Of a DNA stretch of 64,000 nt, positions 36,049 through 47,461 are shown in pieces (within the stretch, counting starts at the first letter, position 1; each line of letters opens with the position of its first letter). This DNA comes from Gnomoniopsis sp. IMI 355080 (Eukaryota > Ascomycota > Sordariomycetes > Diaporthales > Gnomoniaceae). Both the position numbers and the translations under genes were made by a program. Where the stretch lies: assembly GCA_027946555.1 (NCBI GenBank), contig JAPEVC010000117.1:50365-114364 (forward strand), in the 5' to 3' direction. The notes beneath the pieces are model-generated. The model was given only the letters and a program-made list of their open reading frames with translations. It searched no databases and had not been told where the DNA came from.

Positions 36049-38005
36049 TCAATCTCCCCTCCTTTCTACAATCATAACCGGTAAGTCACGCACATCCACA
36101 TGCTCCTGATTCCCCAGATCCAGTACCCGCACACTCTCGATTCCCACAATCCCCTCCCGCAGCGCGAGGAATCGCATCTCGGTCACAAAGCACGCGTTGG
36201 GCGCCAGTGGGCCGACGCGTACGTCTGCGGACAGGCACACGACGTCGGTGGAGTCGACGAGGCTTGAGTGCTGCATGGCGTGCACGATATTCTCGTCCAG
36301 CACGGCGTCGGCGACCTCAGCAGTGTTGTCGTTGCCGTTGGCATTTGCAACGACGGCGGCTACCGATTTACGCCGTGCCGCGCCGGACGTCGATGGCGGA
36401 CGTACAATGCGCTGGTCGTTGCGGCGACGCTTGGGAATGGCGAGGAGGGCTAGTTTGCGTGACGGCGGAAGAGGGACGGGTGGAAGTGTGCCGCCGACCG
36501 GGGCCGTGCCGTTGCCGGCGACGCGGTTGACGATGAAGACGGTCCAGACAAACTCGTCGCCGGGGTAGACAGGCTTGTGGTCTGCGGTGAAGGTCATGGT
36601 GATACCAAATTCAGGGATCGAGGTCTCGATGGCGAGAGAGCGGCTCTCCGCGGCCTCGAGGCTGGGGATGGAATCTGGTCGTGCGACGGACGGGGAGACG
36701 AAGCTGGCCCCGTCACCGATGGAGAGCTGGGTGGGCCGGTGGGAGCGTTGAAAAGGCTTGGTTACGCCGGTGCCGAAACCTGGGTTCACGGGCAGGGTGA
36801 AGTCCAGGATAGTCGACCATGCCATGCGCAATTTGGGTTTACAGCTGTTATCAACAAGCGCGGTGCATTCAATGGAGATAGAGAGCTCGCGATTTGGCGT
36901 TTTGGAGGGGATATCGCTTTCTTTAGGAGCGAGCCGGTACATGAGAGTGATGTGATCGTGTGCCACACACTGGAGGGGGAGACCCAGGCCAGTGCTGTCG
37001 TTCAGGTCCTCAATCTGGCCATCGGGCAAGGTGAGATTGACCTTGTCGACCGCAATCTCACAGTCGAAGTATGGGGTGAAATCGATTTCCAGCAGCGCTA
37101 TTATCGCCGGGCTTGGAGGGATCGCATTAGGTCGCGAGAAGCGCACGCGTGTATGCACGGCCGGATAGACCTTTCTCGACAGGTTGTGCAAGCCCTTGAG
37201 CATGGGAAAGGATTCCTTCCCGATCTGCGTGGCCGGCGCGACTCGCGATACCCGTGTCGCAGACAGTCGGGGCTTGATGCCGGCTAGTAATGGGTCTCGA
37301 GCGAAGGCGTCGAGCAGGTTAAGCCCGGGCGGTACGCCGCTCTCGAGGTAGCCATTGCGTTGCTCTCCATAATGCGCCGGGTCTGGCCTCAGGCTCGCGG
37401 TTGCTGTAAAGACGACGGAGGGTCCAAAGAGCCGGAGTCGTGGCCGCGTCAAAAAGATGGGTGCTTTCCAGATGGTGTATGCGGTAACTTGTTCCTTTTT
37501 CCCTTCCTCGCCCCTACTAGTATTTGTTTGGAAGCTTATGAAAGGCGTCTTGACGTCCTCGAGCTCCGCATTGTATATCACCTCGGCGGCGCCAGTGCTG
37601 TCAGGTCGGTCTGAGCTGGGGGTATTGATGACCTGCGCCTGGATGGATAACAGGAGCCTGTCGGTGTAGTATTTGAGAGTCGGGCCGGATGATTCATTTG
37701 TTTTTAGGATCAGGAAGACATCGACAGTTTCATCTGGCATCTATGAATGAGTATTGTGAGACACGAGAGCTCCTGGGGATTGGGGGAGGTAAGGGTGCAC
37801 GAGTGCACGGGTACATACCGAAGAAGAGCCAGGACCTCGTTTCTATGTCCTCAAGAGGTTTGTCCTGGGCGATGGCACTTTCGATTGTTTCCTTGATATC
37901 CACATTAGTGCCATAGGGTATCACATAAGTCAAATGTGACTGCTCGAGAAAGAGAGTGTCCCCGGCATCAGGGACCGCGTCTTCGAGTTGGGAGGGCACT
38001 GCCAT
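36049..38005 (-). CDS. TRS65: TRAPP complex subunit TRS65
   Basis: The predicted 623-aa protein matches Trs65, the fungal TRAPPII subunit that helps Rab exchange and Golgi trafficking and was first linked to cell-wall glucan (KRE11). Exon 1 is 38005-37819 and exon 2 is 37733-36049. The intron (85 nt, GTATGT...GCCAG) joins SWLFF to DETVDVFLILKT, a family hallmark. A longer frame begins at GTG 38029, but the first ATG is 38005 (MAVPSQ). Family segments include RPRLRLFGPSVVFTATASLRP, GIKPRLSATRVSRVAP, VRFSRPNAIPPSPAIIALLEIDFTP, NPGFGTGVTKPFQRSHRPTQ and the terminal VESVRVLDLG-type element (IESVRVLDLGNQEHVDVRDLP). The protein is beta-rich without membrane spans, as expected for stacked Ig-like domains. 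It is divergent from PRP40. Confidence 0.9.
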
Positions 38006-38567
38006 CTTGCAGTTTCTCCAAGCAGGCACGATTTAGAGCATGATCGGGATGCTCTACTCTCCGTCTGAGTGTCTGTAAGTTTTTGATAGCCCCCTGGGGC
38101 TGGAATTGACTGTGCTGGTGCAAAATTGGGACCGTTGGTAGTTGTTGTCGCAGGTTTGAAGCTATCGCAATGCATCTCACTGGGAGGGCACTTGTGACGG
38201 AGGGCGGTACTTGCCCAGCTAGGTACCTAGGTATCCGTGCTACCATAGTATGTAGTGGGGCTGCATGCCGTAGCGCCGGAAGGAACCCTGGTCAAAATGG
38301 CAGGGTGGCTCGTGCCCAGCTCCTGCAGCTCGTCGTCCATCTCCATTGTTTGCAAGGACTACTTTTTCCGATTCCACAACCACCCGGCCACCTCAACACT
38401 TGCCCCGTTCTCATCACCTGGGTGCGTTGTTGGGTCATCCTGCTTCTGGAAACATAGCGTCGCACTGAGTTCTGCACTATTCTGCATTGGAATCTGGATT
38501 GGCGCGTTTCGCTTTGCAGTCCTCCTTTGAGCTTCCCAAAGGACAACCAGCAGCTGAAGAGATCACC
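38006..38567. promoter_or_regulatory. Shared promoter TRS65 / PRP40
   Basis: This 562-bp divergent intergenic region contains the perfect palindrome CTAGGTACCTAG at 38219-38230, followed directly by GTA, so TAGGTA appears twice in a row. There is no ORF of interest. Confidence 0.55.
38219..38230. repeat. CTAGGTACCTAG palindrome
   Basis: A perfect 12-bp palindrome inside the shared TRS65/PRP40 promoter, and the longest palindrome among the TACCTA/TAGGTA words noted in this window. Confidence 0.9.
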
Positions 38568-41274
38568 ATGAACGGCATGCACGCGCCTTTCCCCGGTCCC
38601 GGGGCTGCCGTTTGGCAGGAACACCGCACTCCCGACAATCGCACGTACTACTACAATACCACCACAAAGCAGACACAATGGACGAAGCCTGAGGAGATGA
38701 TGACGGGGGCCGAGGTGAGTCCAGCAGCCTAGGCACAGGAGTTACTTGAAAGCAGACGCTAATTCCTTTCTCACGCAGCGCGCCCTTGCCAACCAGCCCT
38801 GGAAAGAGTACACAGCTGAAGGTGGCAAAAAGTATTGGTACAATACCGAGACGAAGACGAGCTCGTGGGAGATGCCTGAGGTTTACAAGAGGGCCCTGGG
38901 CGTAACCGATACTCCGACAACTCCAGCCACGCCAGGACCTTTCCCTACTCCAGGTGGGATGGGAGACCGTGGATATGATCGCTACCGTGATCGCGACCGC
39001 GACCGCGACAATTACCGTGACCGCGATCGTGATCGTGACCAGTGGGAAGTAATCGGCGAATCGCGACAGTTGACCTTTGGGAACGATCTCCGAGCTCAAC
39101 AGTTTGTGCCCGCCACCGAGGAACTTGAGTTTGCCAGCCCTGAAGAGGCCGAAGCTGCTTTTGTCAAGCTGCTCCGTCGTAGTGGAGTCCAGCCTGACTG
39201 GACCTGGGAGCAAACGTTGCGGGCTATCGTCAAGGACCCTCAGTACCGCGCGATCAAAGACCCTCGCGAGAGGAAGGTTGCTTTCGAGAGATACTGTAGC
39301 GATGTGATCGCCCAGGACAAAGAGAAGGCCAAGGATAGACTGGCCAAGCTTCGCGCTGACTTCACCACAATGCTGAAGTCTCACCCTGAGATCAAGCACT
39401 ACACCAGGTGGAAGACAGCACGCCCCATGATCGAGGGCGAGACCATTTTTCGATCGACGAACAATGATGGCGAGCGCCGTCAGCTCTTTGAGGATTACAT
39501 CGCTGATCTGAAAAAAGCTCACAGGGAACAGCAAGCCTCCCTGAGGAAGAGTGCCATGGACGGTCTGATCGGCTTGCTACCCAAGCTTAGTCTGGAGGTG
39601 TACACGCGATGGTCTGAGGCTCAAGAGATCATTTCCGGAACTCAGCCGTTCCAAAACGACGAGAAGTACAAATCCTTGAGCAAGTTTGATGTCCTAACCG
39701 TCTTCCAAAGTCACATGAAGGCAGTGGAGCGCACATTCAACGATACCAGACAGGCTCAAAAGGCAAAGAAGCACCGGAAAGAGCGCCAGAATCGAGATGG
39801 ATTCTTGAGCCTGTTAGGAGAGCTCAAGAAAGCTGGCAAAATCAAGGCTGGCACTAAATGGAGTCAAGTCTTCCCGTTGGTTGAAAACGACTCCCGCTAC
39901 ACAGCTATGCTGGGTCAGAACGGATCGACTCCGCAGGAACTATTCTGGGACATGGTCGAAGAAGAAGAGCGAGCTCTTCGAGGTACACGAAACGAGGTGA
40001 TGGACGTGGTTTACGTAAGTAGCTTGCTCCATAAGTGCCTTCCATGGCACTCAAAAACGGACTTGAAACTGACCATCACAGGACAAACGGTTCGAAATCA
40101 CTCCCAAGACCGAATTTGAGGCATTCCTTGCGGTGATGAAAGAAGATCGTCGTACTGCTAACATTGACCCCGATATTCTAAAGTTCATGTTTGAGCGAGT
40201 AAGTATTCAAGAGCCATGGTTTTCTCCGTCCTCTTTACTGACACTACTACAGCTACAAGAGAGGAAGACGAAGCCTGAGGATGACCGCGCGTCTGAGCGC
40301 CAGCAACGCCGGGCTATCGATGATCTGAGATCATATATGAAGCGACTGGAGCCCCCCATTACTCTGAGTGACACTTACGAAAAGGTCAAGGCACGCCTTC
40401 AGAAGGCCCCCGAGTTCCAGGCAGTTATCGCCGAGGATGCACGCCGTACGGCATTTGCTAAACACTTGCGTCGTTTGAGGGACAAAGAGGAAGAGCTCGA
40501 GAAAGAGAAAGATCGACAGCGCCGACGCGACCGTTCACGTGATCGTTACCGGGAGAGGGAGAAGGAACGAGACCGGGACAGAGTTGAGCGATCTCATCGT
40601 CGTGGACACACCAGATCCCGCAGTCCGGAACCCGACTTGTACGAGGCAGATCGGCGCAAAGCCATTGCCGAACGGGAACGAAACTACCGCAAAACCAGCA
40701 TGGCCGAGACATTGTTGTCAGACCGAAGGTCGTCGGGTGGTCATGATGAACATCGGGACCGTGACAGGGGAGACCGTGATAGGGATCGCGACCGTCTCAG
40801 AGATCGTGAGCGAGATCGAAGTGATAGGGAACGAGACCGTGTTCGAGACCGTGACTATGATCGCCCCCCGCGTTCTCGCCGTGACGAGCCCCCACCCCAT
40901 TACGAGCGTGAGCGACGCGATCGCGAGGAGGAGCGCGAGCGTTCTTACCGCCGCCGCATTGTCGAACGAGACGTTGACGGCCTGAACTATGGTGACGAGA
41001 AACCGAGCGTGCCTAGAAGGCGTCGCGCGGAAGATGACGAAGATCGCCGCCCAGACTCCCGGGATTCAAAGGTACGTTATGATCACTTCTGGCACTGCGC
41101 TGCAAGAACTAACACCCCTTGCAGAGATTGAAGACAGAAAACTCCCCACGTGAGCGAACCCCCCGCCGTGATGGTCGTCTGAGAACTAGGTCTCCCCAGC
41201 CGCCTTCGAAGGAAATAGAGGAGCCTGCGGGTGTTCACTCGGGTAGCGAGGAGGGCGAAATCGAAGAGGACTAG
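38568..41274 (+). CDS. PRP40: U1 snRNP-associated splicing factor PRP40
   Basis: The predicted 822-aa nuclear protein bridges the 5' splice site (U1 snRNP) and branch-site factors. Exons are 38568-38714, 38779-40014, 40082-40198, 40253-41071 and 41125-41274; every intron (53-67 nt) falls in phase 0. Two WW domains occur at residues about 14-43 (VWQEHRTPDNRTYYYN...W) and 55-84 (PWKEYTAEGGKKYWYN...W), with the first intron between them. Several FF domains follow (for example EAAFVKLLRRSGVQPDWTW..., DFTTMLKSHPEIKHYTRW, FLSLLGELKKAGKIKAGTKW). The C-terminal 250 residues are dominated by Arg-Asp/Arg-Glu dipeptides, and a shorter RD block sits between WW2 and the FF array. The acidic terminus SGSEEGEIEED ends the protein. 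The RD/RE tail is far longer than in yeast Prp40 and resembles U1-70K-like charged domains. Confidence 0.95.
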
Positions 41275-42866
41275 ATTTCGCCCTGGCATCCCGCCCAGAC
41301 TAGTACCAAAGCAAATACGAAGGCTTCGGTCGAATCGGTCCAGGTACTTGACAGCGGCGGCAGCAGCACTAAGCAACGACAATGCATAGACACAGGCGAA
41401 GCTCTGGAAGTTAAGTGTTGCAAACCATCGACTCAAGAGAATATAAAATGCGACAGGAAAGAAGCTGAAAACAAGCCTTCGACTCACCGCACAACCCCTT
41501 GTTGTCTTCCTCGTTTCGGTCGTCGGCATTCAAATCCACGTTATTCATAGCAAAAAGGCTCAGAAGGGATAATTTTGAGGCATGCCATGTCGCCATTAGT
41601 ACGTTCTCCGACAAATACTGTCTTGGTGGGCAAGATGACACACCGGACCAGCAGGCAACTTCGCAGCCTACAAAACCACCTACATATTCATTTCTCTATA
41701 ACACTTTCAAGTGCTAATCTCTTTCGGCACCTTTTTTTTCTTTCCCTCTCCAGTCACAGCTGGCGGTACATCATCGATCGATCTCCCCAACCACACGCAG
41801 ACCACTCGAGCGGTCAGGCAGTTCGGTCTTCGTGAAGCATAAGGATTTGGACATCTGGGCAGTGATGTCTGGCTGGTTGTGTATGTGTACCTACCTCTTT
41901 CACCGTTACCTCTTACCCAACTTTAGCTTTCAGACTCCTGAGCCCAAGCATGAGGGTTTCCATAGCGCTGTCTCTGGCAAGACTCAGCATGTTGTGATAG
42001 AGAACAGAATGTGTTCGGCAAGTAACAATATATAAATCTATATATACCAACGATGGTCATTGAAAATGTGGATTGCACTCCATCTATACATGCCGTGACT
42101 GTCGCCAAAGTTCTATATGTAATTGGAGCATTACCTGCTAGGAAAGTCAATGTCAGATGCTCTTGCAAGGCCAGAAGACGAAGTCAGACCCCCTCATAAG
42201 ACGCTGTCGACTTTGCATGTCAATAAGGTCGGGCCTGACCCCACGCTCAACTCCAAACCACGGTTTCTAGGGTTCCAGACGAGCCACTCCACACTGAAGC
42301 GGCTAATCGGCCCCGTCCTTCGTGCACGTGATCTAAGGACATGGCGGGCATCGATCTTGACGACTCATTCCAAGCTGATGTATTTTTCTCTCAAGCCTAT
42401 ATACTTCGTCTCTTCAACGTGCTCATCTGTATCTCTGTTGTGCCTTGCACACTCAAATCTTTAGCGCTCGCCACATCGTGCGATGTGACTCGGACGGCAA
42501 TCACCCTCTTGACCCATTGCCCCTCAATCTACGGAAGACGGATGGTCTTGAAATGGTTTCCAGCTCTTTAACCAACGCAAAGCCCATTCAGATCAAAACA
42601 CACTAGAAGACCATCGCATTTCTCGTAGGACCAGGCAACAGGGGATAGACTGCCGTCACCATTGTTAAATATCGGGATCATCATCGTCGTTGGTGCCGCC
42701 CTCCTCCAGCCCTAGTTCGCCGGAAGCCGAACCGTGGTTCCCCTTGCCTCGGCCAGCACCTTTCTTTTGGACGCCTAGAACGCCGGGACCCGATGCATTA
42801 TAACAGTGTCGATTAGGTGGAGGAAATGGATCCTTCCTGTTGTCCTTGTGGAAGAACAGAACGATT
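41275..42866. other. Convergent gap PRP40 / RLI1
   Basis: About 1.6 kb lies between two facing stops. Short ORFs such as 42123-42464 and 42341-42571 show no motif. The RLI1 3' UTR probably extends below 42866. A TACCTACC word lies near 41888. No RNA gene was recognised. Confidence 0.5.
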
Positions 42867-45222
42867 TCAAGCACTTGTCTTGTCGCCATCCTCAAGGAAG
42901 AAGAAGTTTCCACCGAGCTTCTGCTCCTGGTCAAGCTGAGAGTTGGCCTTGTTGATACGCGGGCGATAGTTGACAGGATCGCGGCGGAAGGTGACATCGA
43001 GGTTCTTGAGGAACTTGTTGCAACCCGTGAGAAGCGATTCGGGCTGGTTTGCGTGGGAGTCGATACCGGGCTTGCCGTCGAAGACAATGACGCGGTCGGC
43101 CAGGTATGTGGCCATGATGAAATCGTGCTCCACGATGAAGGCGGTCTTCTTGGCGTGCATGATGAAACGCTTGATGACACGCGAAGCAATGATACGCTGC
43201 TCGGAGTCGAGGTAGGCGGATGGCTCGTCAATGACGTAGATGTCGGCGGGCATGCCCAGGGCGAGCACAATGGCAACACGCTGCAATTCACCACCGGACA
43301 GGTTCTTGACTTCTTGGTCAATGAAATCGTCGAGCTTCAGAGGCTTCACGACATCTGTCTGGAACTGAGGTGACAGGAAAGAAGCCCTGATCTTCTTGAA
43401 GAACAACTGTCGAACGGTACCTTCGAACTTGGGCGTGATGGTCTGTGGCTTCATGCTAATCTTCATCTCTGGCACCTTCTTGTTGTTATCGGGCTTGAGG
43501 GCACCGGCGAGAAGACGACAGAAAGTGGTCTTTCCAGTACCGTTCTCACCCATCATGACGAGAATCCTGTGGCCCAAGTCAGTAAGAGCTATTTGTACGA
43601 AATACCATATCCGAGGATTACAATGTTACGTACTCAGAATCAGTGAAAGAGCCCTCCTCGATCTTGAGGTGAAAGTCGCCCATGGTCTTCTCCATAGCCG
43701 GGTAAGAGTAGTCACGCGTGATGTCGTTCTCGAACTGGTCCGATGCCTCGGCAATCCGGAAAGTGAGAGACTCGTCACGGAAACGCAAGTTTTCTGTCGG
43801 GATGTGACCATCGAGGAAGATGTTGATACCTTCACGAACGCTGTGAGGCATGGAGACAACACCGTATACTGCGGGCTGACCATAGAGGACGCAAACATAG
43901 TCTGACAGATAATCCAAGACACTAAGATCGTGCTCGACAACTGAAATGCAGTCAGTGAACCCCATTCACTTGATTGTGTTTCAAGAAAGAACATACCGAT
44001 GATGTAATTGTTGTGCTTGGAAAGTGACCGGATCATCCTGGCGGCGGCCAAACGCTGCTTAACATCGAGATATGAAGAAGGCTCGTCGAACATGTAGACA
44101 TCTTTGTTTTGAACCTATCGAGTTTCATGATTAGCACCAAGTCTTGAACCAACGACGCAATATCTCAACTTACACAGGTCAGGCCGATGGCAAAACGCTG
44201 GAGCTCACCACCAGACAACTTAGGCACTTCACGCTCGTAGATGTGACGCAGCTCAAGCTCATCCAGAACCTCATCCAGGTTGTCAAGTTGCTTCTGCTTG
44301 TTGAGTAGGGCGCTGACTGTTTTCTCGGGGCCCTTGAGCGCTCTGGGAAGCTGATCGACGTATTGAGGCTTGACAACAGATGTGAGGTCGTCCTCGAGCA
44401 GCTTTGTGAAGTAATTCTGCAGCTCGGAACCTCTGAAGTACTTGATGACATCCTCCCAGTCTGGTGGATTGTCGTATCTTCCGAGGTTGGGTTTCAGCTT
44501 TCCACTGAGAATCTTGAGCGCAGTACTCTTTCCGATACCATTCGTTCCGACGAGACCCAGGACGTTTCCTGGCCTTGGCATGGGCCTGCGTAAAGAGTCA
44601 GCCACGGCTAGCAAACATCGAGATTCCCTGGCACACTTACAGTCTGTGAAGCTTGAAGCTGTTGGCGGAGTATCGGTGCGTGACCTGGCTCTCGAGGTTC
44701 GTGGGCAGGTTGATGATGGTAATCGCACTGAAGGGGCACTTCTTAGGGCAGATACCGCAACCAATACAGAGGGACTCGGAAATGAAGGCCAGTCGAGATT
44801 CGGGGGTCACTTCGATGCCTGGGGATCCCAACAATCAGCAGGCTGCAGACCGCAACTCGGCGGAATAGAAAGGAGACTGACAGAGCTTGCCGCTGCGCAC
44901 AACAGGACACGACTTCTTGCACTCTTGGCGACATTTCTAGTATTCCTGTCAACTTCCTCGATGCTTCGCAAGTCATGGTAGTTTTTCGGGAAGGCCCACC
45001 TTCGGCTTGCACTGTTGCGCAAAACGTGAATCGTGACGGTCAGCTTAAAATCCTCATCATCATATTGTATGTAGCGGGGTAGCAGGGCGGGGCAAAGCAG
45101 AGGACGGCGGACCTTGTCGCTGTTGATAATAGCGATACTGAAGACATGGTGTTAGCAATTTGGCTGGAGAGGTGTCGGCCAGGAAGAGCACATGATCCAT
45201 ACCGAGTGAGCTTGTCAGCCAT
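42867..45222 (-). CDS. RLI1: ABCE1/RLI1 ribosome-recycling ATPase (nine exons)
   Basis: The predicted 608-aa cytosolic Fe-S ABC ATPase splits ribosomes after termination and is essential in eukaryotes. Exons: 45222-45203, 45137-45113, 45011-45000, 44936-44882, 44818-44641, 44585-44174, 44114-43997, 43940-43634, 43566-42867. The sum is exactly 609 codons. The N-terminus carries two 4Fe-4S motifs: C16-x4-C-x3-C-x3-CP and CIGCGICPKKCP. NBD1 has GTNGIGKST, LSGGELQR, FDEPSSYLD and VEHDLS; NBD2 has GENGTGKTT, NLSGGELQR, IDEPSAYLD and VEHDFI. Exon 3 is only 12 nt (CKPK), and intron 2 begins GTCCGC, a very weak donor. Intron 4 begins GTCAGT. Introns are crowded in the first 650 bp of the gene. It is divergent from CHD1. 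Confidence 0.95.
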
Positions 45223-47461
45223 GGTGGTGGTAAGGTGGGTGTGGTGGACACGGTGGGTGGGAAAGGTGTTGGTTGTCTGGGTCAGGCTGTCGCAGTTGTC
45301 GTGTGGGCTTGAAATCCTCGGGCCAAGCGTTGATCAGCCTTGTGCAGAACGGCACAACCTAGGTATTGTCCGTTGGTAATGAAAGAAAACCGATAGGCCG
45401 GAGAATGGAATGCTTGCACACAAAGAGACAGCCTGGAGGCAGGAGGGGACAGGTGCGGTTGGGTTGATGGGTAAAATGCGGGACTGGAAATTCTGCCACT
45501 GGCATCTCTGTTTGCAGCGGGCCAAAAGAATCTTGTAGCCCTCAGTGGGCTGAGTGGTGGCAGGCATGCGAACTTGATTACCTAGACACTGATAGGCTGA
45601 TGAGTGTGCCCCTACAACCTTACAGACAGGGGTGTTATTAGTTCCTGTCTCGCTGATGTCAGTTCGGGGGTCCTTGTTCACCTGGTGCTGATGAGCTTCG
45701 CGGCCCGGCTAGTAGAGAGAACGGTCCACATCTGGGCAGCCGACAGGTCACTGGCCCACCTTCACTTACCTACCTACTCAATACCTAATGTGCCTTGGGG
45801 TAGCTGACTGAAGCTACAAGACACTGGACCTTTTTGTATAAAGTGTCTTCATGGAGACACCACAGTTCTCAGAAGGAAATATTGCATAGTTTATCCAGCA
45901 TGAGATCGTCTCCCAGGACATTAACTTTTCTCTAGAACGTCTCAACATATTATAGCAAAATTTGTCACTCTACACAGCTAGGCATATACTCAGATAGCCC
46001 ATTGGGGACCATTCGTTGTTGTGTCTATATTCAGAACAACTTCCTTCCCCCCTGTGTTTCGCCAAATTCACTTCGCATTCAGGGACTCCAAATATTCTCC
46101 AGCATCTTAGCTACACCTGATTTGTTTTAGAATTTCAAGCCGAGACAGCACAGTCCTTGGATGAGCATATCCACACACCACCAGACAGAAGTTTGTGGAC
46201 CAATTTATGCAGAGCCTCACAATGCTGGATTATGATGCCTTTGCTCCTGCTCTGCTTGTCTTTGTGACAGCCTCGAATTACAGATCATCAGATCTAAATT
46301 AACTCGAAGAATCTGTTTTCCTCCTTTCCCAAACTTCTCTATACTTGAATCCTCCTCAGATCAACAACTTTTAGTATGTATGCCACCTTTGTACTAGCAA
46401 AGAGCAAATTGTTTTGGGATTCATTCTCCTAAATTAAGTAAGCTTGATACTGAAAAGAGGCCGGCATTGAGATAGGTGTCCTTTGACAATATTGGATTAA
46501 AGCAGGATGCAATCTGGAGGAAGAGGTAAAGGGCTGGACAATCAGGGTTTGCTTGCACTGTTCATAGTCGTCCAAGCCAATGACACTTGCCTAAATACAG
46601 ACCAAACAGCCTCAAGTTCAACGTGTGATTAGGTCAAAGAAGTTATATTTTGGTGGAGTTTGGCAGTGGTGAAGCATTGTCATGTGGGAGGCTAGCAATC
46701 GGTAGGTCGTTGTCAGAAGCCCCTCAAGTTGCTCTTAACTCTAACCCCGCATGCCGACTAGTGGTTTTGCTAAGGCAGTACATAACCTTGCAACAAGCCA
46801 CTGCCTCTACCGAGTAGTTCTGCCCACCCCAAAATCCCCATGCTGACTTTCAAGGTTCCTTCCATCCACAACCGACATCGAACAGTACTGCTCCCTACCC
46901 ACATCACCACCACCACCACTCATCCGCTCTGACCGACTGGGAACTTTTCATCAAGCTTCTCTTTGCCTTCCTGCCTGGAGCCCTTCGGCTCATGCAAGAC
47001 TTGTAAGTCGTCCAACCCTTGATTCACTGCTCTGGGTGTGCCGGCGCGTCTACTGTCTGTCGGCCTCGTGTCTTGCCATCAAGTCTCCATCAAATACAGA
47101 CACATGCCCCCTGATATTCAGCCATATATCTCTGGGAGATGTCTTTGGAACACTAGTAATCGATGGAATCTCATGTCGCTGATGATGCAAATGCATCTGC
47201 GGCGTCGTCAGAGCTCTCCAGCTCAAAGTCCAGCCTCAATTGACTGTCATCGCCCATGTGCCTCGTCGCCATCAAGAACGTCCGGGCGATGCGACAAGTT
47301 TGGAAAATAGCTGTTCTACAGCACTTTCCCAAGCAGTTCAACTTGATTTCGGGTCGCATGCGGTGTCTCTAGGGTGTCTTCTGGTTGTGTGTCGCTCCAT
47401 CAAAGGAATAATCACTGACATCGTCGTCTCGCAGCAGGCAGCCTTGCCATCCTCGGTGACT
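45223..47461. promoter_or_regulatory. Divergent region RLI1 / CHD1, with probable CHD1 leader intron
   Basis: This 2.2-kb gap has no credible gene. CCTAGGTA near 45358 and TACCTACCTACTCAATACCTA near 45767 are TACCTA words. GTAAGT at 47003 and CTGAC...CTCGCAG ending near 47434 would form a 5' UTR intron of about 430 nt before the CHD1 start. That intron is inferred only. Confidence 0.45.

Noticed and set aside
38563..39534. 323-codon antisense ORF opposite PRP40
   Set aside because: It is a shadow of the PRP40 WW/FF coding exon with no motif of its own.
42665..43321. 218-codon ORF on the same strand as RLI1
   Set aside because: It is an alternative frame of the RLI1 last exon. The Ser/Pro/Thr-rich reading reflects RLI1 codon bias.
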